DNA of 48,140 nt. Origin: Nitrospirota bacterium (GTDB lineage Bacteria; Nitrospirota; Thermodesulfovibrionia; Thermodesulfovibrionales; JdFR-88). Below, one piece after another: positions 15,933-22,312 of this stretch (position 1 is its first letter; each line of letters starts with the position of its first letter). The translations under genes were made by a program, and so were the position numbers. Location: assembly GCA_021812785.1 (NCBI GenBank), contig JAKAMR010000004.1, positions 1 to 48,140 of the forward strand, written 5' to 3'. Below the pieces are notes generated by a model. The model did no database searches. It was not told the origin of the DNA and saw only the letters and a list, made by a program, of their open reading frames with translations.

Positions 15933-17186
15933 ATGAAAAAAAATGTGATTTTGGGATGGTGTTTTTATGATTTCGCGAATGCGAGTTACTCCGCTGTAAT
16001 AACGGCGGTGATCTTTCCCGTTTTTTACGCGAACCGCATTGTTGGAAATGCCGCGGGCCTGGGCGATCTTTGGTGGGGAAGGGCCGTCTCCGTAAGCATG
16101 CTGATAGCCGCGGTCTCCTCGCCTTTTGCTGGGGGTATTGCGGACAGGGCCGGCAGGAGGAAACGGTTTCTTGTTTTTTATACCATGGTATGCATTATTT
16201 TCGTGGCCATGTTCTCTTTCCTCAAGACTGGCTCCGTAATCGAGGGGTTCCTGTTGATAGTGGGCGCCAATGCGGCCAGGGAAGGGGGGCTTGTGTTCTA
16301 CAACGCCTTTTTGCCAGACCTTGCCCCATGGCAATATTGGGGGCGTATTTCAGCCCTTGGCTTTGCGCTTGGTTACGCAGGCGCCATCTGTGCGCTTCTT
16401 ATAGCCCTTCCCCTGCTCAAAACAGGCCATTTCCCCTACATATGGCTTTCTGTGTCTGCGTTTTTCCTTGTTTTCTCGCTTCCTGCCTTTTTCCTTCTGC
16501 CGCGGGATGTCCCGGCAAAGGACAGCGTGCTCCAATATGCGGTTGATGGGACAAAAAAAGCGATTTCCACGTTAAAGGGGTTATGGTTGAAAAACCGGGA
16601 GTCCCGGAGATTCCTTTTGTCATATCTCCTTTACCAGGACGGAGTGAACACTGTGATAGTGTTTTCGAGCATCTTCGCCACTGTCAGTCTTGGTTTCAAT
16701 CCCATGGAACTCGTTTTGCTTTATCTGGCGGTGCAGGTCACTGCCTTTCTTGGCTCCGTGGCAGCGGCAAAGCCGATCGACTCGTGGGGACCAAAAAAAG
16801 TTATAGTGCTTACCCTGTTGTTATGGGTACTGGTGACAGTGGCAGCCTGCGTTATAAGACAGAAGGCCCAGTTCTGGGCAGTGGCCGGCGTTGCAGGCTT
16901 GGGGCTTGGCAGCGTACAGGCCGCGTCGAGGGCCCTTTTTTCGAGGTTCGTTCCCGAAGGGAGGGAGGCCGAATATTTTGGTGTCTATGGCATGGTAGGG
17001 AAGACCTCGGCGATTGCCGGCCCGCTTATTTTCGGGCTGATATCACACGCAACCGGCTCGCAGAGGCCGGCAATTGCCGCAGTAGGTCTCCTTTTTCTCC
17101 TGGGTCTGGCCATTATCGGTCCTTTTAAGGAACCAGGGGCGCAACGGGACGGCTTCAGGACGGAAGGCAGTAAGATTAAAAAATAA
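15933..17186 (+). CDS. MFS transporter, UMF1 (Atg22-like) family
   Basis: Twelve-helix major-facilitator permease of 417 residues in the inner membrane. The N-terminal signature GWCFYDFANASYS matches the W-x-x-YDxANSxF motif of the UMF1/Atg22-like family, and GGIADRAGRRKR is the MFS loop 2-3 motif. Family members are mostly uncharacterised; yeast Atg22 exports amino acids. Start ATG 15933 lies 11 bases after a TATTAT -10-like box (15916-15921) with little Shine-Dalgarno, so the transcript may have a very short leader. It is divergent from the secreted-protein gene; the ferredoxin gene follows after 42 bases with its own -10. Confidence 0.88.
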   Translation: MKKNVILGWCFYDFANASYSAVITAVIFPVFYANRIVGNAAGLGDLWWGRAVSVSMLIAAVSSPFAGGIADRAGRRKRFLVFYTMVCIIFVAMFSFLKTGSVIEGFLLIVGANAAREGGLVFYNAFLPDLAPWQYWGRISALGFALGYAGAICALLIALPLLKTGHFPYIWLSVSAFFLVFSLPAFFLLPRDVPAKDSVLQYAVDGTKKAISTLKGLWLKNRESRRFLLSYLLYQDGVNTVIVFSSIFATVSLGFNPMELVLLYLAVQVTAFLGSVAAAKPIDSWGPKKVIVLTLLLWVLVTVAACVIRQKAQFWAVAGVAGLGLGSVQAASRALFSRFVPEGREAEYFGVYGMVGKTSAIAGPLIFGLISHATGSQRPAIAAVGLLFLLGLAIIGPFKEPGAQRDGFRTEGSKIKK

Positions 17187-17216
17187 GAAATCAAAAAAAA
17201 CAACGGCCGGTTCGAA

Positions 17217-17222
17217 TATAAT
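17217..17222 (+). promoter_or_regulatory. -10 element, possibly leaderless ferredoxin promoter
   Basis: A perfect TATAAT ends six bases before the ferredoxin ATG at 17229, which would place the transcription start at or next to the start codon. No convincing -35 or Shine-Dalgarno is visible. Confidence 0.45.
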
Positions 17223-17228
17223 AGGTAT

Positions 17229-17426
17229 ATGAGACCTGTGATAGACGTGGAAAAATGCATCGGTTGCGGAAACTGCCAGGAAGTTTGCCCCGCTGTGTTT
17301 CACCTGAATCAGGACCTGGGTAAGGCGGAGGTCATGGACCCGGAAGGGTGCGAATTTTCCGGCTGCTGCGAAGCGGCCGCTGAAAACTGCCCGGTGGAAG
17401 CCATTACCCTGGAAGAAGGCGAATAA
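17229..17426 (+). CDS. Single-cluster [4Fe-4S] ferredoxin
   Basis: Small soluble electron carrier of 65 residues. The first motif CIGCGNCQEVCP supplies C10, C13 and C16, and C54 in ENCPVEAI is the fourth cluster ligand. C20 and one of C41/C46/C47 probably form the disulfide seen in Thermotoga-type monocluster ferredoxins, which this protein matches closely in spacing (DVEKCIGCGNC...AAENCP..AI). A three-Cys cluster at 41-47 is slightly unusual. The likely partners (pyruvate or 2-oxoacid oxidoreductases, hydrogenases) are not in the window. The gene is monocistronic-looking, with a -10 box close to the ATG. Confidence 0.93.
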   Translation: MRPVIDVEKCIGCGNCQEVCPAVFHLNQDLGKAEVMDPEGCEFSGCCEAAAENCPVEAITLEEGE

Positions 17427-17432
17427 GAAAAC

Positions 17433-17526
17433 GCATAAAAATGGATAGCGAGCGCACCCCGAAGGGCCAGCGAGCGAATCCAATCGATTGAAAAATCTCT
17501 GCATTCGATGCCCGAAGGGCATAAAA
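17433..17526 (+). repeat. Dispersed ~87-bp repeat, copy 1 (forward)
   Basis: Begins and ends with GCATAAAA and contains ATAGCGAGCGCACCCCGAAG, GGCCAGCGAGC and CTGCATTCGATGCC. The same unit occurs inverted at 18439-18525, with one indel and a few substitutions. The rest of this gap, to 17750, holds a GGGGAAA/TTTCCCC hairpin near 17532-17551 and AT-rich sequence; no gene is seen. Confidence 0.8.
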
Positions 17527-17750
17527 AGCCCGGGGAAATGGGGTTTTCCCCAGGCGGAAAGCCTTAGCGAGTGGGAGGGTTTCATCTCGGTTAAGGCTAA
17601 ATTTATTATAGCAACTCCTTTATTTATAGTCAAAGTTTTAAAAACTCCCTGGATATTCAGAACAACTCCTACGATTATTACAAAAAAATATGTAAATTTT
17701 GTAATATAGAAGGGTATGTTCCTAGACCGGCGAGGGAGGATTATGATCCG

Positions 17751-18308
17751 TTGAGGAAATTACTTGTTCTTAGCCTCATGATACCGGCCTCTCTTTTATT
17801 TGCCTGCCAGAAAAGCGGAACCAGCGGGCAGCAAGGCCAGGCTGGACAATATGGATATGCAGGCTCCCAGGTGGATGCAGATAGCCAACTGCGGGTGCTT
17901 AAGGTGGTTGTTAGCCAGGACCCCAAGAATCTCAGGGCTTGGATAGATCTGGGCAATGCGGCGATGGATTCAGGAAGGTACAAGGACGCGATAGACGCAT
18001 ATCATGCCGCACTGAAACTGGACCCTAAAGACCTGGATGTTAGAGTGGACATGGGCACCTGCTACAGGAATATAGGACAGTCTCTTAAAGCAGTAGAGGA
18101 GTACAAGAAGGTCCTTGCAGTAAATCCCAATCATGCCATTGCCTTAAGGAACATGGGCGTAGTGCTTGCGTACGACTTGCACCAGAAAAAAGAAGCGGTC
18201 AAGATGTTCAAGGCGTATATCAAACAAAGCCCTTCAGCCCCTGATGCGGGCGCAGTCAGGCAGGAGATAGCCAAGATCGAGGGGCCTGCTGTAGCGTCCC
18301 GTAAGTAA
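17751..18308 (+). CDS. Tetratricopeptide-repeat lipoprotein
   Basis: Exported lipoprotein of 185 residues. The start is TTG with GGGAGGA about 11 bases upstream; the ATG at 17743 is in another frame and stops at once. The signal (MRKLLVLSLMIPASLLFAC) ends in a lipobox with Cys19 as lipidation site, followed by a Ser/Gly/Gln linker. Residues ~60-165 contain about three TPR units (AWIDLGNAAMDSGRYKDAIDAYHAALKLDP, then DVRVDMGTCYRNIGQSLKAVEEYKKVLAVNP, then a final ALRNMGVVLAYDL unit), so it probably scaffolds envelope complexes. The gene is flanked on both sides by inverted copies of the dispersed repeat. Confidence 0.87.
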   Translation: MRKLLVLSLMIPASLLFACQKSGTSGQQGQAGQYGYAGSQVDADSQLRVLKVVVSQDPKNLRAWIDLGNAAMDSGRYKDAIDAYHAALKLDPKDLDVRVDMGTCYRNIGQSLKAVEEYKKVLAVNPNHAIALRNMGVVLAYDLHQKKEAVKMFKAYIKQSPSAPDAGAVRQEIAKIEGPAVASRK

Positions 18309-18438
18309 CCTTGCCGTTCTGCAAATAAAATAAAAAAAATTTCCTGAAAAAGAAAAAGTTGTTTGCAGCCATCCCCGGGCAGTTCTAACATGGAATCCAC
18401 TTTGAAAAATTTGCTAGTTTTAGCGCGCTCGCTATTCA

Positions 18439-18525
18439 TTTTATGCCCTTGAGGCATCGAATGCAGGGATTTTTTGATTAATCGGGATTAGCTCGCTGGC
18501 CCTTCGGGGTGCGCTCGCTATTCAT
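18439..18525 (-). repeat. Dispersed ~87-bp repeat, copy 2 (inverted)
   Basis: Reverse complement of 17433-17526 over its full length with few differences. A ~28-base part (GCGCTCGCTATTCATTT..GCCCTTGAGG) occurs again immediately downstream, at about 18425-18453 and 18511-18537, so this copy lies within a partial tandem array of period about 86. Its edge covers the stop codon and last codons (ALKGK-stop) of the minus-strand zinc-ribbon gene. Confidence 0.8.
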
Positions 18526-18767
18526 TTGCCCTTGAGGGCACGGGTGAGCTTGTCGTATTTTTCCTGCCCTACGCATTGCTTTGCCGCCGGGCACCAGAGG
18601 ACGCAGTTGTAACTCATCTCCCTTGAAACAGTCTTTCCGCAGCCCTTGCACTCCGTTTCAGGCTCATCAGACCATATCTCTGACGCCGTGCCGCAATGAC
18701 GGCACCGGATCTCCTCCGGGTAGGGCTCCCTGATCTCGCGGCTGCCTGGGCAACTTTCCTTGGCCAT
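18522..18767 (-). CDS. Small cysteine-rich zinc-ribbon protein
   Basis: 81 residues with a CRHC...CKGC zinc-ribbon pair in the middle and a further NCVLWCPAAKQC segment near the end, plus an N-terminal CPGSREIREPYPEEI block. Proteins of this pattern are common as hypothetical genes in anaerobes; no function is established that I can name. Likely a cytoplasmic metal-binding protein. A TATAAC box ends six bases upstream of the ATG on its strand (plus coordinates 18774-18779), again suggesting a leaderless message. The C-terminus and stop are formed by the dispersed repeat, so the tail may be recently acquired. Confidence 0.75.
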   Translation of the reverse strand: MAKESCPGSREIREPYPEEIRCRHCGTASEIWSDEPETECKGCGKTVSREMSYNCVLWCPAAKQCVGQEKYDKLTRALKGK

Positions 18768-18868
18768 GCTTTAGTTATAACAGTTTTCTTCCGGCGGGTA
18801 CATGATAAAGGTCATATATAGGATAAAAATTGTTTTGAAAAAGGGCCCGGCTTTTATTGCCGCCATCT

Positions 18869-19471
18869 TTAACCGTCTCTATTACCCCATCTTTTAAATG
18901 TTTCGTTTTCGATCCCGGCGGAATCGAGCAGTTTTCCGGCGAAAAAATCAACCATCTCCTCAAGGTTTTTGGGCCTGTGGTAAAATGCCGCAACGGGCGG
19001 GGCGATGGTCACGCCGATCCTGGCCAGTTTAAGCATATTCTCAAGGTGTATGGCGCTGAAGGGCATCTCCCTTGGGCAAAGGACAAGTTTCCGCCCTTCC
19101 TTTATCGTCACGTCTGCCGCCCTTTCAAGGAGGTTGGAGGCATATCCCGCGGCCACGGCGGACAGGGTTTTCATGGAGCAGGGAGTGATGAACATGGCTT
19201 TTGCTTTAAAAGATCCGCTTGCTATGGGGGCTTCCATCTCTTCCTCCCAGTATTGGAAAAGCCTGCCTTTGCCTGACCCTCCGCGCAAGGTCTTTTCGTC
19301 ATGGGCCTTGTCCGGGCCCAGCTGCACCCCGGTCTCCTTGGCGATGACCGGAAGCGAGTGTCTCGATATCACGAGATGCACATCAAAATCCCGTTCCAGA
19401 AGCTCCCGAAGGAGCTTTAGCCCGATGGCCTGCCCGCTTGCCCCGCTTATGCCAAGAATATAGCGCTCCAT
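18869..19471 (-). CDS. ubiX: UbiX-family flavin prenyltransferase
   Basis: UbiX prenylates FMN with dimethylallyl phosphate to make the prenyl-FMN cofactor of UbiD decarboxylases. The 200-residue length, N-terminal GISGASGQAIGLKLL flavin-binding motif, the PCSMKTLSAVAAGYASNLLERAADV block, and KLVLCPREMPFSAIHLENMLKLARIGVTIAPPVAAFYH are diagnostic. No ubiD lies in the window. In organisms using the futalosine pathway, as suggested here by mqnA, UbiX/UbiD-like MqnP/MqnL enzymes also act on menaquinone precursors, but this link is inference. It is followed by the zinc-ribbon gene about 100 bases downstream. Confidence 0.92.
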   Translation of the reverse strand: MERYILGISGASGQAIGLKLLRELLERDFDVHLVISRHSLPVIAKETGVQLGPDKAHDEKTLRGGSGKGRLFQYWEEEMEAPIASGSFKAKAMFITPCSMKTLSAVAAGYASNLLERAADVTIKEGRKLVLCPREMPFSAIHLENMLKLARIGVTIAPPVAAFYHRPKNLEEMVDFFAGKLLDSAGIENETFKRWGNRDG

Positions 19472-19597
19472 TACCCTGACTCATGATAACACAACATCGC
19501 GGCGCACGGGTTTTAGACAGCCTGTAGTGATGAAAAAAAGAAAGCCGCCCCCGTCTAAAGTATTTATCAACTGGAGACACTGCCAACTCATACGGCG

Positions 19598-19628
19598 AAT
19601 TGCCAACGATGGCAATTGGGCCTATAAT
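19598..19628 (+). promoter_or_regulatory. Sigma70-type promoter with overlapping operator palindrome
   Basis: TTGCCA (19600-19605), 17 bases, TATAAT (19623-19628). A perfect 8-bp inverted repeat AATTGCCA-ACGA-TGGCAATT (19598-19617) covers the -35 and most of the spacer, so a dimeric repressor bound there would block polymerase. The start site would be near 19635, about 115 bases upstream of the lipoprotein ATG at 19751. The rest of the 280-base gap is AT-rich without a gene. Confidence 0.6.
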
Positions 19629-19750
19629 TTGTTTAGCGGCATATTCATCCTTTTAAATTAAAAAAATTCAAAGCGCGGAAAGCTTTCTTATTTAAGGGTA
19701 GGTTCAGTCTTTTTTCTTTTTTAAAAATTTAATTTTCAAAGGAGGAGCAG

Positions 19751-20155
19751 ATGAGGAAGGGAGTTTTGGTTTCCAGGTTCTTCGTAGTTTTGGCAATGTT
19801 CATTTTTCTTACCGGGTGCGCCAGCAAGAGTTTTGTGAATCAGCAGACCCAGCCGCTATCCGACAGGCTCGCCAAGGTCGAAAGCCGTCTTGACGCTCTG
19901 GATAAAAAGGTCGCGGGCCTGGAATCCAAGGTGGGCAGCCAGGATGCGGATATTAACGCTTTGAAAAGCGATGTGGCGGACGCAAAAAAGCTTGCGGAAG
20001 AGGCCAAGAGCTCTGCCAGCGCCAGTGCGGATAAGGCTGATGCGGCCGCTAAAAAGGCCCAGGACGCCGCCGACCGGGCAGAAGCGGCAGCTCACAAGTG
20101 TGAAAAGGCGGCCAATAAGTGCGAGAGGGCATTCAGGCTCGGCCAGCGTAAATAG
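19751..20155 (+). CDS. Lpp-like coiled-coil lipoprotein
   Basis: Outer-membrane-type lipoprotein of 134 residues. Signal MRKGVLVSRFFVVLAMFIFLTGC has a lipobox (LTGC), then CASKSFVNQQ. Residues ~35-125 are a continuous heptad coiled coil, first with Leu/Val positions (LSDRLAKVESRLDALDKKVAGLESKV), then Ala-zipper repeats (KADAAAKKAQDAADRAEAAAHKCEKAANKCE) similar to Lpp/OprI and Alr0 family lipoproteins. The tail ends in Lys but lacks a clear Lpp-style peptidoglycan motif; two Cys in the coil could crosslink trimers. A strong AAAGGAGGA ribosome site and the promoter/operator at 19598-19628 point to high, regulated expression. Confidence 0.87.
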   Translation: MRKGVLVSRFFVVLAMFIFLTGCASKSFVNQQTQPLSDRLAKVESRLDALDKKVAGLESKVGSQDADINALKSDVADAKKLAEEAKSSASASADKADAAAKKAQDAADRAEAAAHKCEKAANKCERAFRLGQRK

Positions 20156-20355
20156 AATCTTTCGTTTTTAAGGCATATAGCCGGGGACGGGGATGCCCGT
20201 GGATATCACGGTCATTCCCGTCTTTTCCCATCACCGTTTTCCGGAAATTTATTGCCTCCTGGAGTTTTTTCCTCTGAACTTAAGTGGGCGGCTTGCGGCC
20301 TCCTCACCTTGCGATCAGAAAAGGAACTGGTGGGCCTATGCGTATTAACAAAACA

Positions 20356-20388
20356 GGACATTTCTACTTTGCCCAAAGTAGGACATTT
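20356..20388. repeat. GGACATTT / CTACTTTG palindromic element, IS-end-like
   Basis: CTACTTTG-CC-CAAAGTAG (20364-20381) is a perfect 8-bp inverted repeat, framed by direct GGACATTT copies at 20356-20363 and 20381-20388. Ends of this style occur on some integrase-type insertion sequences; no transposase is present, so it would be a remnant. Confidence 0.4.
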
Positions 20389-20416
20389 TTTTGGCGTTGA
20401 CATTTGAAAAAACTGA

Positions 20417-20445
20417 TTGACATTCTCAAGCTGGTTGTGTTTAAC
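20417..20445 (+). promoter_or_regulatory. Sigma70-type promoter TTGACA-N17-TTTAAC
   Basis: Consensus -35 TTGACA (20417-20422), 17-base spacer and a 4/6 -10 TTTAAC (20440-20445). Transcription would start near 20452, directly ahead of the possible structured leader and the truncated beta-helix gene. Confidence 0.5.
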
Positions 20446-20472
20446 TGAGTCAGTTTTGCACGTTAAAAGTGT

Positions 20473-20560
20473 AAAACCGCCAAAAAGGCAAGCCGCCGGA
20501 TAACCGATGAAGCATAGCTGCCTGCTCTAAGGGAATGGACAGAGCGGTTGCCGAAATGGC
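20473..20560 (+). ncRNA. Possible cyclic-di-GMP-I (GEMM)-like leader RNA, degenerate
   Basis: The 3' part GGTTGCCGAAATGG resembles the conserved GGGTTGCCGA end of GEMM riboswitches, and the middle CAAGCCGCCGGATAA resembles CAAAGCC-CGGG-CTAA. A 7-bp stem CTGCTCT/AGAGCGG (20522-20528, 20541-20547, one G-U) could be P3 and GCC-AAAAA-GGC (20479-20489) a short P2. The canonical GCAAACC...GACGCAAAG P2 receptor is not intact, so this may be a decayed or different RNA. Confidence 0.3.
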
Positions 20561-20692
20561 TGAATCCATTATTGTTGAAAGCCCATCTGGCCATCTGCAG
20601 GCTGTTTGGCCATGCTCTAGGTTTCAGACTGCGGAGCCACCGGTAGATTCGGGGTGGCGTACAGGAGTTGAAAAACGGAAAAACGGTTTAAT

Positions 20693-21223
20693 TTGTTTTT
20701 TACTCTACAGTTCATATGCCTTGCATTCAGCCTGCAAGGCGGGGTCGCCATATCAAATGCCATCATAAGTGGCACAGGGGTAATCAGCGGCGTTCAAAAC
20801 CTGACAGGAGGGAGCTTTTACAACGGGACGTTATATCCTTCCGATGTCGTAGCGAAAGGGCCATGGGTGGATATACGAGTCTACGGAAGTATTAATAATG
20901 CTGTATCTGCCGGCATTGTTAATTCTGTTTTGGTTGTTACAAAAAGTCCCGCCGCAGCTAAAACGACGTATCCGCTAACCGGAAGCGTTACGATCCCGGC
21001 GAGCGATTCCCTGATCATTGAAAACGGCGCGGCGATAAGTAACGGAACTGGCCATTTTACCCTCACTATCAACGGGCCTTTTTCAGCTGGACTTTATCGT
21101 GTGTTCAGCGGATTCAATAAAGGAGATGTAACATTTAGCGGCAACGGGACAGTAAAAAGAATAATTCCTCAATGGTGGGGAGCAATAGGGGATGGTTCAA
21201 CTAATAGTACAGATGCATACTGA
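20693..21223 (+). pseudogene. Truncated exported beta-helix (pectate-lyase-superfamily) protein
   Basis: Starts TTG with a hydrophobic export signal, then Thr/Ser/Asn/Gly-rich beta sequence and IIPQWWGAIGDGSTNSTDAY at the very end. The motif (W-G-A-x-G-D-G-x-T-x-x-T) normally opens the right-handed beta-helix domain of pectate-lyase-3/tailspike-like proteins, with several hundred residues after it; here a stop follows at once. The gene is thus broken, and an AT-rich methyltransferase begins 35 bases later. The signal lacks its usual basic N-terminus: in the -1/+1 frame just upstream, KRKNGLICF lies before the run of six T (20696-20701), so a one-base indel may also have damaged the 5' end. 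Confidence 0.7.
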
Positions 21224-21258
21224 ACGTCGATGATAAACACAGAAGGAATCTTAATGAG

Positions 21259-22176
21259 ATGAATTTCATTTGCAAATGCTATTTGCAAAAACTTTTTTCC
21301 ATCCTGCCCAATGGTGAGGTTCACAACTACTATTTTCAGAAATATATAACCAAAAAAATACCGGTCGATGACAGGATTTTTCTTGCCAGATTCAAATTGG
21401 CGCAGTACCATTTTGAAAAATTCGCCCAGTATGCAAACCCAAAGACGAACGAATGGAGCTATTATGAGTTTGGAAGCGGATGGGATTTAATGAACCCCAT
21501 CGGCTTAAGCCTACTGGGAATGAAAAAACTCTATTGTATAGACATAAAGGACCTGATTTTTCCCGATATACTGGCGGATACAATAAAACGGCTGTATCTG
21601 CTGAAAGATAAAATGCCTTTTAACTATATCCTTCCGCAAAGGCGCGAATTACACTCGAAATCAAACTGCCGGGAAGCGCTCAAAGATGTTTTCAATATTC
21701 ATTACAAAGCGCCCATTGACGCAAGGGAAACTGGCCTGGCTGACTCAAGCATAGATTTCATCGGGTCCAATAATACGTTTGAACATATTCCGATCAGCGA
21801 CATATTGCCGATCCTTCTTGAATGTCACCGTATACTGAAGGCAAACGGCATTTTCTCGATAGCCATCGATTATGGGGACCACTGGTCACATTTTGACAGT
21901 AATATATCGCGCTACAATTTTCTGAAATTCTCACCCCGGCAATGGGAAAAATACAACCCCAGTCTTCACTTTCAGAACAGGCTGCGCCATAAGGACTATT
22001 TGGAGCTGATGGCAAAAGCCAATTTCCGCATTGTTGAGGAAACAGCGGCCATTCCGGTTGAGAGGGAATTCGACTCCCTTAAAAAAATGAAAATAAATGA
22101 TTATTTCACGGATAATTACTCATATGAGGAACTTGCAGTCAAGGGTTCAAAGATTGTTTTACAAAAAGAGGCTTAA
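21259..22176 (+). CDS. Class I SAM-dependent methyltransferase, AT-rich
   Basis: Putative SAM methyltransferase of 305 residues. Motif I is a YYEFGSGWDLMNPIGL variant, the acidic residue after strand 2 is in YCIDIKD, and SIDFIGSNNTFEHI...LLECHRILKANGIFSIAIDYGDHWSHFD matches the Methyltransf_11/23 core. AAGGA lies upstream of ATG 21259. Base composition is visibly richer in A and T than neighbouring genes, and it follows a broken gene, both signs of acquisition. Similar enzymes occur in surface-glycan loci, but the target is unknown. Confidence 0.75.
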   Translation: MNFICKCYLQKLFSILPNGEVHNYYFQKYITKKIPVDDRIFLARFKLAQYHFEKFAQYANPKTNEWSYYEFGSGWDLMNPIGLSLLGMKKLYCIDIKDLIFPDILADTIKRLYLLKDKMPFNYILPQRRELHSKSNCREALKDVFNIHYKAPIDARETGLADSSIDFIGSNNTFEHIPISDILPILLECHRILKANGIFSIAIDYGDHWSHFDSNISRYNFLKFSPRQWEKYNPSLHFQNRLRHKDYLELMAKANFRIVEETAAIPVEREFDSLKKMKINDYFTDNYSYEELAVKGSKIVLQKEA

Positions 22177-22273
22177 CAAATAGAGACGTTGTACTTAAAG
22201 AAACAGAAAAGCGCGGTTCTGTTTTAAAAATCGATAAAATAATTTGAAAAAAAGTGATTGTCCGGTTTTTGAT

Positions 22274-22303
22274 TTGACATTAAATATCAGCGGAATTTAA
22301 ACT
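22274..22303 (+). promoter_or_regulatory. argS promoter, possibly leaderless
   Basis: TTGACA (22274-22279), 18-base spacer, TAAACT (22298-22303), then nine bases to the argS ATG at 22313. No Shine-Dalgarno is visible between -10 and ATG. Confidence 0.5.
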
Positions 22304-22312
22304 TATTCCCTT

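Noticed and set aside
20535..20768. 77-codon + strand ORF
   Set aside because: It runs through the putative leader RNA and into the beta-helix gene in another frame, with no protein-like pattern apart from a short basic stretch that hints at the T-run slip.
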